From: Streptomyces hyaluromycini
GTDB taxonomy: Bacteria; Actinomycetota; Actinomycetes; Streptomycetales; Streptomycetaceae
Direction: 5' to 3'
Assembly (NCBI RefSeq): GCF_002217755.1
Contig: NZ_BCFL01000023.1
Span: 124,001 to 188,000, forward strand
Length of the DNA: 64,000 nucleotides
Part shown: piece after piece, positions 7,951 to 16,656 of the stretch
Numbering within the stretch: position 1 is the first letter of the stretch
Layout: each line of letters opens with the position of its first letter
The notes under the pieces: generated by a model
The model's database searches: none
What the model was told of the DNA's origin: nothing
Seen by the model: the letters and a program-made list of their open reading frames with translations, nothing else
Position numbers and translations under genes: made by a program

Positions 7951-9004
7951 GTGACCGATACCGACGCCGACGCCGAGCGGACGCAGTCGCCGGAGGGTGC
8001 GGGGCCCTCCGCCCGTCTGCCGTTCACCCGGCGCCGTGCCGTGCCCCCGGGCCGGGACGGCGCCCCGCGCAGCAAGGTGCTCGTGGTCGGCATGGACGGG
8101 CTGCGTCACGACCGGCTGCCCCTCCCCCAGCCTTCGGCCGGGGGGACCCCCCGTCTCGCTTCGCTCGGGTGCCCACGCGCCCGTCCTGCACGGCCTCATG
8201 ACCGCGGGCGCCCACGGCACCAGCCTGCTGCCGTACGGCGAGGCGGACGGCCAGGCCGAGGACGGGCCGTCCAGCAGCATGGCCTACACCGACTCCGGCC
8301 CCGGCTGGTCGAGCGTGCTGACCGGGGTGTGGCCCGACCGGCACGGGGTCACCGGCAACGACTTCGCCGGCGCCGACTACACCCGCCACCCCGACTTCCT
8401 CAGCCGCGCGGCCACCGCCCGTCCCGGTCTGCGCACCGCGGCCGTGGTGTCCTGGCCGGAGCTGGTCCACCGCGGCACCCTCGGTCCCGCCATCGGGCGG
8501 CGGGTCCATTACGACGGCGAGACCGACGGCTACGCGACCGCGGACGACCTTGTCGCCCGCACCGCCGTCCGCTGGCTCACCGAGCACGACCCGGACCTGG
8601 TGTTCGTGTACTTCGGCGCCACCGACGAGGCCGGTCACGCCACCGGCCCGCTCTCCCCCGCCTACGACCAGGCCCTCCGCACCCAGGACGCCCATCTCGG
8701 GCGGCTGCTCGCGGCGATCGCCGCCCGGCGCTCCGGCGAGCGGTGGACCGTACTGGTCACCACCGACCACGGGCACCTCGACACCGGCGGCCACGGCGGC
8801 GACACGCGTGCCGAACGGGAGGTCTTCGTGATCCTCGCCGAACCCGGCGCGCCCGCCGGCACCCTGCTCGACACCCCCCGCCTCATCGACATCGCCCCGA
8901 CCGTCCTGGACCGGCTCGGCATCCCCGTCGACCCCGCCTGGGGCTGGGCAGGACGCGTCCTGCCCAGGCCCGCCGCCCCGTCACCCACGTCAGCAGAAAA
9001 GTGA
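7951..9004 (+). pseudogene. Type I phosphodiesterase/nucleotide pyrophosphatase-like gene, frameshifted
   Basis: The reading frame starts at GTG 7951 after GAGGAGGGG and gives KVLVVGMDGLRHDRL, the first metal-binding motif of alkaline-phosphatase-superfamily phosphodiesterases. Homology then stops in a palindromic GC-rich insert and resumes in the +1 frame at APVLHGLMTAGAHG. It continues to the end with DSGPGWSSVLTGVWPDRHG, FGATDEAGHATG and TTDHGHLDTGGHGG, the nucleophile and metal motifs. No single frame joins the halves. An ATG at 8198 could make a fragment, but it would lack the first metal-binding Asp. The intact gene would have been a roughly 330-residue esterase in the sugar operon. It was either inactivated recently, or a base-count error in the G/C runs creates the break. 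Confidence 0.7.
8119..8170. repeat. Short palindromic GC-rich insertion element
   Basis: A segment of about 50 bp holds two nested inverted repeats. One is a hairpin CCCCC-A-GCC-TTC-GGC-C-GGGGG; the other is the 13-nt palindrome GGGGGGACCCCCC. They are followed by CTCGCTTCGCTCGGG. From memory, very similar strings recur across Streptomyces genomes as small dispersed repeats. Its ends are not sharply defined. It lies exactly where the phosphodiesterase frame breaks, and a shift of 1 modulo 3 is needed to explain the frame change. Confidence 0.5.
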
Positions 9005-11973
9005 GCCACCCGCCGATGAACGGTCCGTCGATCCCCGGGCCCCGGCCCGCCGATCCCCTGATCGCCCTCCGCCCCTGGGAGGCACCCGAGGTGACCTCCT
9101 GGGGACGGCTCCCCATGAACGCCGTCGACCGGCGCACCGGAGCACTCCCCCTGGACGGCGACTGGCGCTTCCGGTTGCTGCCGGCTCCGGACGCGCCGGT
9201 CGGCGGCTCCTGGTCCACGGCGCACGTCCCCGGCACCTGGACGATGCAGGACACCGACGACCTGCCGCAGTACACGAACGTCACCATGCCGTTCCGCGAG
9301 TTCCCGCCGGACTCCCCCGCGGCCAACCCGACCGGGGTCCACGAGCGGGAGCTGGACGTCCCCGCCGAGTGGGCCGGGCGGCGGATCGTGCTCCAGGTGG
9401 GCGCGGCGGAGAGCGTGCTCCTCGTACACGTCGACGGCCGGCCGGTGGGCGTCTCCAAGGACTCCCACCTGGCGGCCGAGTTCGACCTGACCGGGTTCGT
9501 CCGCCCCGGCGGGCGGTCGGTCCTGCGGCTCACCGTCGTCAAGTGGTCGGACGCCTCGCACATCGAGGACCAGGACCAGTGGTGGCACGGCGGGATCACC
9601 CGGTCCGTGCTCCTGTACGCCACCGATCCCCTGTATCTCGCGGACCTGACCGTACGGGCGCGGCGGGACGGCGAGTTGCGGGTGGACTGCCAGGTGCGGA
9701 ACGCGGCGGGCGACCGGGCGCTGCCCGGCGGCTGGTACGTCACCGGCGAGCTCGACGGCGAACCGCTCGCGCAGGACGCCGAGTTCGACCGGCTCAACAC
9801 CGAGGACGACCGGGTCTCCGACTTCCTCGGCGAGGCCCGCATCCACGCCGTCGTGTCCGACGTGCGCACCTGGAACGCGGAGCAGCCCGAGCTGTACGGG
9901 CTGACCGTCCGGCTGCACCGCGCGGACGGCACGGTCGCCGACACGTCGTACCACCGCGTCGGCTTCCGGGACGTCGAGATCGTCGGCCGGGATCTCCTCG
10001 TCAACGGCGAGCGGGTCTTCGTCCGGGGCGTGAACCGGCACGACTTCCACCCGCTGACCGGGCGGACGGTGTCGTACGACGACATGCGCGCGGACCTGGT
10101 GGTGCTGAAGCGGTTCGGGTTCAACGCGATCCGCACCTCCCACTACCCGAACGACCCGGCCCTGTACGACCTCGCCGACGAACTCGGCTTCTACGTCGTC
10201 GACGAGGCGGACATCGAGTCCCACGACCACGCCCACGAGATCGCCGACGACCCGCGCCACCTGAACGCCTTCGTGGACCGGGTCTCGCGCATGGTGCTGC
10301 GCGACAAGAACCACCCCTGCGTCATCATCTGGTCGCTGGGCAACGAGTCCGACTACGGGGCGAACCACGACGCGGCGGCCGGCTGGGTGCGGCGGCACGA
10401 CCCGACCCGGCCCCTCCAGTACGAAGGGGCGGCCAAGCGCGGCTGGGCGGACCCGGACGTGGCCTCCGACATCGCCTGCCCGATGTACGCACCGCTGGAG
10501 GACTGCGTCGCCCACGCCCTGTCCGGGGAGCAGACCAAGCCGCTGATCCAGTGCGAGTACTCCCACGCGATGGGCAACAGCAACGGCACGCTGGCCGACC
10601 ACTGGGCCGCCATCGAGTCAACTCCGGGGCTTCAGGGCGGGTTCATCTGGGAGTTCTGGGACCACGGAATTCTCCAGCGGGTGAGCGACGGAAGACCGGT
10701 CGGGCGCGCGGGCGCCGGACTGTACGACAACGGTGTCACCGCGCCCGGCCACCGCTGGGCGTACGGCGGCGACTTCGGCGAGGCCCTGCACGACGGGGCG
10801 TTCGTCGCGGACGGGATCGTCTTCCCCGACCGCACCCCCAAGCCCGCGATGTACGAGCACCGGGAGATCGCGGCCCCGGTCCGCATCCGGTGCTTCCGGC
10901 ACGAGGGCATCGTGCTCGCCAACCACCAGCACTTCCGGGGCTTCGACTGGCTGACGGGCACCTGGGAGCTGGCGCTGGCCGACGGCCGTACCCTGACCGG
11001 TCCGGCCGAGCTGCCCGAGCTGTGCCCCGGCGAGACGGCGGCCGTACCGCTGCCGTTCGAGGTGCCGGCGGACGGCGGTGAGGCGTGGCTGACGCTGCGG
11101 GTGACGGTCGCCGAGGGCCAGGCGTGGGCGCCGGCCGGTACGGAGGTCTGCGCGCCGCAGATCAGGCTCCGGGCCGCGGACCCGCTCGGGCCGCCGGTGC
11201 CGGCGGGCCCGGCCGTCGAGGTGGACGGCGAGGGGCTGCTGCTGCATCCGCTGCTGACGGCCGCGCCGGCGCTGTCGCTGTGGCGGGCGCCCACCGACAA
11301 CGACGAGCTGGGCGGGATGGCGGTGCGCTGGCGGGCCTGGGGCCTGGACCAGCTGGTGCGCAAGGTGGTCTCGGTTCGCCGGAACGGCGACGGGGTGACC
11401 GTGCTCGCGGAGTACGCAGGCACGGTCGGAGTCGTACGCCACCGGCAGGAGTTCACGCCGGTCGAGGGCGGTGTCCGGGTCGACGAGTCGGCCGAGCTGC
11501 CGGAGGAGTTCGCGGACGTGGCCCGGGTCGGCTCGGTCTTCGAGACGGTGGCCGGGCTCGATCTGCTGGAGTGGTTCGGTCAGGGTCCCTGGGAGTCGTA
11601 CCCGGACCGTGCCGCCGGAGCCCCGGTCGGCCACCATTCGCTCCCCGTGGACGAGTTGTTCACCCCCTACCTGCGGCCCCAGGAGAGCGGTGGCCGGCAC
11701 GGCGTACGGCGGTTCACGCTGTCCGCGCCGGACGCCACCGGACTCGCGGTCGAGCTGGACGGGCCCCGCCAGGTCTCCGTCAGCCGCTACCGCGCCGAGG
11801 ACCTCACCGCCGTCACGCACCACGACGAACTCGTGCCGCGGGCCGGCTGCGTGGTCCACATCGACGCCGCGCACCGGGGCCTCGGTACGGCGTCGTGCGG
11901 TCCCGACACCTTCCCCTCCTACCTCGTCGCACCGGGCCTCCACCGCTGGAGCTGGACCCTGCGCGTCCTGTGA
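9001..11973 (+). CDS. GH2 beta-galactosidase
   Basis: 990 residues, cytoplasmic (no signal). The layout is that of LacZ-type GH2 enzymes: sugar-binding domain, Ig-like domain, TIM barrel, and C-terminal beta-sandwich. RGVNRHDFHP and RTSHYPNDP are family signatures. IIWSLGNESDYG carries the acid/base Glu and IQCEYSHAMGNS the nucleophile Glu. DNDELGG and the C-terminal small domain are also present. GTG 9001 overlaps the stop of the upstream gene (GTGA) and is chosen for coupling; ATG 9016 is an in-frame alternative. It hydrolyses terminal beta-galactosides, probably from the imported oligosaccharide. GH2 also includes glucuronidases and mannosidases, but the motifs favour galactosidase. Confidence 0.88.
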   Translation: MSHPPMNGPSIPGPRPADPLIALRPWEAPEVTSWGRLPMNAVDRRTGALPLDGDWRFRLLPAPDAPVGGSWSTAHVPGTWTMQDTDDLPQYTNVTMPFREFPPDSPAANPTGVHERELDVPAEWAGRRIVLQVGAAESVLLVHVDGRPVGVSKDSHLAAEFDLTGFVRPGGRSVLRLTVVKWSDASHIEDQDQWWHGGITRSVLLYATDPLYLADLTVRARRDGELRVDCQVRNAAGDRALPGGWYVTGELDGEPLAQDAEFDRLNTEDDRVSDFLGEARIHAVVSDVRTWNAEQPELYGLTVRLHRADGTVADTSYHRVGFRDVEIVGRDLLVNGERVFVRGVNRHDFHPLTGRTVSYDDMRADLVVLKRFGFNAIRTSHYPNDPALYDLADELGFYVVDEADIESHDHAHEIADDPRHLNAFVDRVSRMVLRDKNHPCVIIWSLGNESDYGANHDAAAGWVRRHDPTRPLQYEGAAKRGWADPDVASDIACPMYAPLEDCVAHALSGEQTKPLIQCEYSHAMGNSNGTLADHWAAIESTPGLQGGFIWEFWDHGILQRVSDGRPVGRAGAGLYDNGVTAPGHRWAYGGDFGEALHDGAFVADGIVFPDRTPKPAMYEHREIAAPVRIRCFRHEGIVLANHQHFRGFDWLTGTWELALADGRTLTGPAELPELCPGETAAVPLPFEVPADGGEAWLTLRVTVAEGQAWAPAGTEVCAPQIRLRAADPLGPPVPAGPAVEVDGEGLLLHPLLTAAPALSLWRAPTDNDELGGMAVRWRAWGLDQLVRKVVSVRRNGDGVTVLAEYAGTVGVVRHRQEFTPVEGGVRVDESAELPEEFADVARVGSVFETVAGLDLLEWFGQGPWESYPDRAAGAPVGHHSLPVDELFTPYLRPQESGGRHGVRRFTLSAPDATGLAVELDGPRQVSVSRYRAEDLTAVTHHDELVPRAGCVVHIDAAHRGLGTASCGPDTFPSYLVAPGLHRWSWTLRVL

Positions 11974-12050
11974 GAACCATCTGCCGAGATCCGTCTGCCG
12001 AGATCCCCCCACGCCCTTCGCCGTCACTTCCGCTTACTCACGGAGCACAC

Positions 12051-13883
12051 GTGTGTACTTCGCATGACCACCCTCAGGGCGAGGCCTCGCAGGCCGGAGC
12101 CGGACGACGCAACTTCCTGCGGGCCACCGCGCTCCTCGGCGCCGCCGCCACCGCCGGGGTCGCGCTGCCGGCCGTCGCCGAGGCGTCCTCCGGCTCCGGC
12201 CGGCGGCCCGACCCGGAGAGCCGGCGCTTCACCCTCGCGGTGATGCCCGACACCCAGTACCTCTTCGACGGGCCGAGCATCAACCCGGCGCCCATCGAGG
12301 CGTCGCTGCGGTATCTGCTGGAGCAGGGCGGCGAGTCCGACGAGAACATCGTCTTCCTGTCCCACCTCGGCGACCTCACCCAGAACGGCGCCGCGGAGGA
12401 ATTCGCAGCGATCAGCAAGGCGTTCGGGATCCTGGACCGGCGCGGGGTCGGCTACAGCGTGCTGGCCGGCAACCACGACATCCGGTCGTCCACGGACGAC
12501 CAGCGCGGTGCCACGCCGTACCTGGACGCCTTCGGCCCGCAGCGTTTCAAGGGCAAGCCGACGTTCGGCGGGGCCTCTTCGGACGGCTACAACACCTACC
12601 ACCTGTTCCGGGCGGCCGGGCGGGACTGGCTCGTGCTGGCGCTGGACTGGCGGCTGTCGGCCAAGGGGTACGCCTGGGCGAAGGACGTCATCGCCGCCCA
12701 CCCGAAGGCGCCGGTCATCCTCACCACGCACGAACTGGTCGTGGACGACGACGAGTTGTCGTCGTACGGGCAGCAGCTGTGGGACCAGCTGATCAACGAG
12801 CACGACCAGATCTTCCTCACCCTGAACGGCCACTTCTGGCCGGCCCGCCGCGCGACCCGCAAGAACGCGGCCGGCAACGACGTGCACCTGCACCTGACGA
12901 ACTACCAGAACCGGTACTTCGGCGGCGCGGCGATGATCCGCCTCTACCACTTCGACCTGGACCGCGACGTCATCGACGTGGAGACGGTCTCGCCGTGGAT
13001 CCTCGGCCGGGCCAAGAAGGGCCTGAACGAGCTGGAGCGGCAGGAGATGGAGCTGAGCGGCGACGAGGACCGCTTCTCCGTCGGCATCGACTTCGCGGCC
13101 CGCTTCGAAGGCTTCGACCCGGTGCCGGTCCGTCCGGCGCGGCCCGCGTCGCAGCTGCTGGTCCGGGGCACGGCCGCCTACTGGCGGTTCGACTCGGCGG
13201 TCTCCGGCACGGTCCGCGACCTGTCCGGCAACGGCAACGACCTCACCGTGGTCTCGGTGGGCGGCGGCACCCTCGGCTGGTCGGCGGACCACCACCCGGA
13301 CCAGCCCGGCCACGGCAGCCTGGAGTTCACCGGCTTCAAGTCGCCGCTGAAGGGCGCGTACCTGCGGACGGTGGACGGCGCCCCGCTCAACTCGGCGACG
13401 TTCAAGGACGGTTACACCATCGAGGCGTTCTACCGGCTGCCCGCCGACTGGAACTCCTCGCACAACGCCTGGTCCGGACTGGTCAGCCGCACCGGCCGCA
13501 ACGGCTCGGTCGGCACCGTCACCGACGACCCGGACGAGCCGCTCGCCACGCTCTCCATCTCCGACGGCCCGGGCCCGCAGTGGGCCGTCCACCCGCTCAA
13601 CCAGCAGCAGCTGGCCACCAACTGGGGCGACGAGACCGACCCGGAGATCTGGTGGCACCTCGCCGTCGTCAACGACGGCAAGCACACCACGATGTACGTG
13701 CAGGGCTGCCCGGTGGCCCGCAACCCGCACGCCGCCGCGGTCGGCATCGCCTCGTCCGGCAAGCCGTGGCTGCTCGGCGGCTACGAGTACGCCGACAAGA
13801 TCGACCAGATCCTGTACGGCCGCCTCGGCGACGTCCGGATCGTCTCCCGGGCCCTGCCCGTCTCCTCCTTCATGACCCACTGA
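12051..13883 (+). CDS. Tat-exported metallophosphoesterase with LamG-like domain
   Basis: 610 residues. The Tat signal is GRRNFLRATALLGAAATAG, with cleavage likely near AVAEA. The calcineurin-type phosphoesterase domain shows VMPDTQY, HLGDLTQNG, LAGNHDI and LNGHFW, which supply the dimetal ligands. From about residue 380, TAAYWRFDS to the end is a concanavalin/LamG-like beta-sandwich, a common carbohydrate- or matrix-binding module. GTG 12051 is chosen because GGAG lies 5 bp upstream. The gap to the beta-galactosidase is 77 bp. It probably removes phosphate from, or cleaves phosphodiesters in, an extracellular polymer or glycan. The substrate is unknown. Confidence 0.85.
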   Translation: MCTSHDHPQGEASQAGAGRRNFLRATALLGAAATAGVALPAVAEASSGSGRRPDPESRRFTLAVMPDTQYLFDGPSINPAPIEASLRYLLEQGGESDENIVFLSHLGDLTQNGAAEEFAAISKAFGILDRRGVGYSVLAGNHDIRSSTDDQRGATPYLDAFGPQRFKGKPTFGGASSDGYNTYHLFRAAGRDWLVLALDWRLSAKGYAWAKDVIAAHPKAPVILTTHELVVDDDELSSYGQQLWDQLINEHDQIFLTLNGHFWPARRATRKNAAGNDVHLHLTNYQNRYFGGAAMIRLYHFDLDRDVIDVETVSPWILGRAKKGLNELERQEMELSGDEDRFSVGIDFAARFEGFDPVPVRPARPASQLLVRGTAAYWRFDSAVSGTVRDLSGNGNDLTVVSVGGGTLGWSADHHPDQPGHGSLEFTGFKSPLKGAYLRTVDGAPLNSATFKDGYTIEAFYRLPADWNSSHNAWSGLVSRTGRNGSVGTVTDDPDEPLATLSISDGPGPQWAVHPLNQQQLATNWGDETDPEIWWHLAVVNDGKHTTMYVQGCPVARNPHAAAVGIASSGKPWLLGGYEYADKIDQILYGRLGDVRIVSRALPVSSFMTH

Positions 13884-13906
13884 CCCCCGTTACGAGGATC
13901 ATCTTC

Positions 13907-15601
13907 ATGACCGAGCAGCAGCTGCCCACCTGGGCCGACCCTGCCGTCTCCCCCGCCGACCTCGACGCCCAGGGCATGTCGAGGCGCGGACTCCTGCGCC
14001 GCGCGGGCCTCTTCGGCGCCGCGTTCGCGCTCGGGTCGGCGGCGACCCCCGCGTTCGCCTCCTCCCAGCGGGGCCTGGGCGGCGAGGACCCGCGCCTCGC
14101 CTACCTGGTCGGCGACCACCACGTCCACTCCGTGTACAGCCACGACGCCAAGTACACGTTCTCCCAGCAGGCCCAGGCCGCCGCCAAGTACGGCCTGGAC
14201 TGGATGGTGTTCAACGAGCACTCCAACTTCGGGCACGCCTACTACGGCGCGAAGCTGGAGCACGCGGAGATCCTCAAGGCCCGTGCCGAGAACCCGCGCC
14301 AGCTGATCTTCCAGGGCCTGGAGTGGTACATCCCGGCCGCCGAGCACTGCACGGTGTTCGCCGCGCCCGGCCCGCACGAGACCGACCTGCTCACGCAGTT
14401 CGAGCTGGCCTACGACGGCAAGCTCCTGGGCTACACCGAGGGCTCGGTGGGTGCCGCCGACACCGCCCGCAACGAGGCGCACGCCGTCAAGGCCATCCAG
14501 TGGCTGGCCGAGCAGCGCCGCAGCGGCTACGTCGACGACGTCCTCGTCCTCGCCAACCACCCGCTGCGGCTCGGCATCGACTCCCCGCACGAGATGCGCA
14601 ACTGGCGGGACGCAGGGTGGGGTGGCGGGAACGAGGAGGCCGCCGAGATCATGATCGGCATGGAGGGCGCGCCCGGCGCCCAGGGTGCCGCGATCCCCGG
14701 CTGGCGCGGGGCCACCTCGATCCGCGGCGAGTACGAGAACAAGCCCTCCGCGCAGTCCTGGGCCGGCTACCCGGCGGACGCCTACCTGACGTACGGCGGC
14801 TTCGACTGGGCGACGGCGACGGTCGGCGGCCTCTGGGACGCGATGCTCTCCGAGGGTCGCCTGTTCACCATCACCACCAACTCCGACAACCACCGCACGG
14901 TCTTCGACACCTGGAAGAACGGCGACTGGCCGGCGGGGCAGAACTTCGACAACACCGGCAGGCTGCCCGACCCGGTGAACACCGACACGCCGCAGCCCGG
15001 CAGCGACTTCTGGCCCGGCGAGTTCAGCCGGACCCACGTCGGCGTCACCCGGTACGGCTACCGCGCGGTGATGGCGGGCCTGCGCGCGGGCCGGGTCTGG
15101 CTGGACCACGGGCACCTGCTCGACGGCCTGGACGTGCGGCTGACGCGGGACTGCGACCACGGCGCCGGGGTCACGCTGGGTGGCCGGCTGCGCGTCCGCA
15201 AGGGCGAGCGGATCACCCTCAACGTGACGGTGACGACCGCGTCCCGGGTCAACGCCCAGGGAATCCTGCCCCAGTTGGCGCACGTCGACGTCATCCGGGG
15301 CGCGGTGCGCGGCCCGGTCGCCGACCGCGACACCTGGCAGGCGCCGGACACCAAGGTCGTGCAGTCGAAGGAGGTGTCCGGCCGCCGGGGCACCTACACC
15401 CTGCGCATCCCGCTCACCGCGGGCGACGAGTCCTTCTACGTCCGGCTGCGCGGCAGCGACGGCAACCGCAACGGAACGGGCTATCTGGGCGCGGCGATCG
15501 ACCCGCACGGCCCGGTCCCGCACGAGCCGGGCAACGGCGACCCGTGGGCGGACACGTGGTTCTATTCCAACCCCGTCTTCGTGGACGTGGTGGGTTCCTG
15601 A
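13907..15601 (+). CDS. Tat-exported PHP-domain phosphoesterase
   Basis: 564 residues. MSRRGLLRRAGLFGAAFALG is a twin-arginine signal starting about 24 residues in. The PHP domain follows with GDHHVHSVYSHD and VFNEHSNFGH, whose His/Asp/Glu residues would bind metals. The C-terminal 150 residues form a beta-sandwich around RKGERITLNVTVTTASRVN. The ATG lies 24 bp after the metallophosphoesterase stop with GAGG upstream, so the two are co-transcribed. Secreted PHP proteins next to metallophosphoesterases are probably phosphatases or phosphodiesterases. It is the last gene of the rightward operon; a 157-bp gap follows. Confidence 0.83.
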   Translation: MTEQQLPTWADPAVSPADLDAQGMSRRGLLRRAGLFGAAFALGSAATPAFASSQRGLGGEDPRLAYLVGDHHVHSVYSHDAKYTFSQQAQAAAKYGLDWMVFNEHSNFGHAYYGAKLEHAEILKARAENPRQLIFQGLEWYIPAAEHCTVFAAPGPHETDLLTQFELAYDGKLLGYTEGSVGAADTARNEAHAVKAIQWLAEQRRSGYVDDVLVLANHPLRLGIDSPHEMRNWRDAGWGGGNEEAAEIMIGMEGAPGAQGAAIPGWRGATSIRGEYENKPSAQSWAGYPADAYLTYGGFDWATATVGGLWDAMLSEGRLFTITTNSDNHRTVFDTWKNGDWPAGQNFDNTGRLPDPVNTDTPQPGSDFWPGEFSRTHVGVTRYGYRAVMAGLRAGRVWLDHGHLLDGLDVRLTRDCDHGAGVTLGGRLRVRKGERITLNVTVTTASRVNAQGILPQLAHVDVIRGAVRGPVADRDTWQAPDTKVVQSKEVSGRRGTYTLRIPLTAGDESFYVRLRGSDGNRNGTGYLGAAIDPHGPVPHEPGNGDPWADTWFYSNPVFVDVVGS

Positions 15602-15758
15602 CGCGACATCAGACAAGGTGTCACCTGGCTCCGCCGCCCGCGTCACCGCGGTATCACCAAAACCCTACGGACCCGGATGATCTGGGTCACTCTGGGGAAT
15701 GACCGCTGCACAACAACAGGGCATACCGCAGTGGACGGGGGCTTCGAGGAGGCCGCGG

Positions 15759-16652
15759 ATGCGTACCGAGGTGTACACCGATGACGGGCGGCGGTTGGAA
15801 GTGGAGGTGTCCGGCGATCCCCAGGGGTCGCCGGTCTTCCTGTTGCACGGCACACCGGGCAGCCGGCTCGGCCCAGCGCCACGGCCGATGCTGCTGTACC
15901 ACCAGCGGGTCCGACTGGTCACCTACGACCGCCCCGGCTACGGCCGTTCCGACCGGCTGCCCGGCCGACAGATCGCCCATGTGTCCAAGGACGTCGCCGC
16001 CATCGCGAACGCCCTGAGCATCGAGCGGTTCGCCGTGGTCGGCAGCTCCGGCGGCGGTCCGCACGCCCTGGCCTGTGCGGCCCTGCTGCCCGACCGGGTG
16101 ACCCGGGTCGCCGTGCTGGTGAGCCTCGCCCCGCGTGACGCGGACGGCTTGGACTGGTTCGCGGGCATGGCGGCCTCCAACGTCCACGAGTACCTCCAGG
16201 TGCTCGCCGGCCCCGAGCAGCTCGCGGACAGCCTGCGCAAGCGATCGATCGACATCCGCACCGACCCGCGCAAGCTGCTCGCCCAACTCCGGCGGGAGCT
16301 CACGGAGTCGGACCTGCGGGTGGTGGCCGACGCGGGCATCAGGGCCATGCTGCTGCGCAACTACCGTGAGGCGCTCAGCGTTTCCGCCGACGGCTGGGTC
16401 GACGACGCGCTGTCCTTCTGTGCTCCCTGGGGCTTCTCACTCGCCGACATCTCCATGCCCGTCCTCCTGTGGCACGGCGAACAGGACGTGTTCGCACCTG
16501 TCAGTCACACCCGGTGGCTGGCCGAACGCATTCCCGGCGGCCGGGCCGTGCTGCACCCGCGGGCGGCGCACTTCGCGTCGCTGCGGGTACTGCCGGACGT
16601 CGTGACCTGGCTGCTGGGCGGACGCAGCCGACTGGCCGCCGACCGCGGCTGA
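15759..16652 (+). CDS. Alpha/beta hydrolase
   Basis: 297 residues. The fold markers are FLLHGTPGSR (oxyanion loop), YDRPGYGRSDR, VVGSSGGGPHA (nucleophile elbow with Ser), WHGEQDVFAP (Asp) and HPRAAHFASL (His). The N-terminus MRTEVYTDDGRRLEVEV is a typical beta-strand start. The ATG at 15759 is preceded by GAGGAGG at 15746-15752; an in-frame ATG at 15699 lacks such a site. The gene stands alone and ends 4 bp from the convergent fxsT stop. Substrate unknown. Confidence 0.85.
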   Translation: MRTEVYTDDGRRLEVEVSGDPQGSPVFLLHGTPGSRLGPAPRPMLLYHQRVRLVTYDRPGYGRSDRLPGRQIAHVSKDVAAIANALSIERFAVVGSSGGGPHALACAALLPDRVTRVAVLVSLAPRDADGLDWFAGMAASNVHEYLQVLAGPEQLADSLRKRSIDIRTDPRKLLAQLRRELTESDLRVVADAGIRAMLLRNYREALSVSADGWVDDALSFCAPWGFSLADISMPVLLWHGEQDVFAPVSHTRWLAERIPGGRAVLHPRAAHFASLRVLPDVVTWLLGGRSRLAADRG

Positions 16653-16656
16653 GGAC

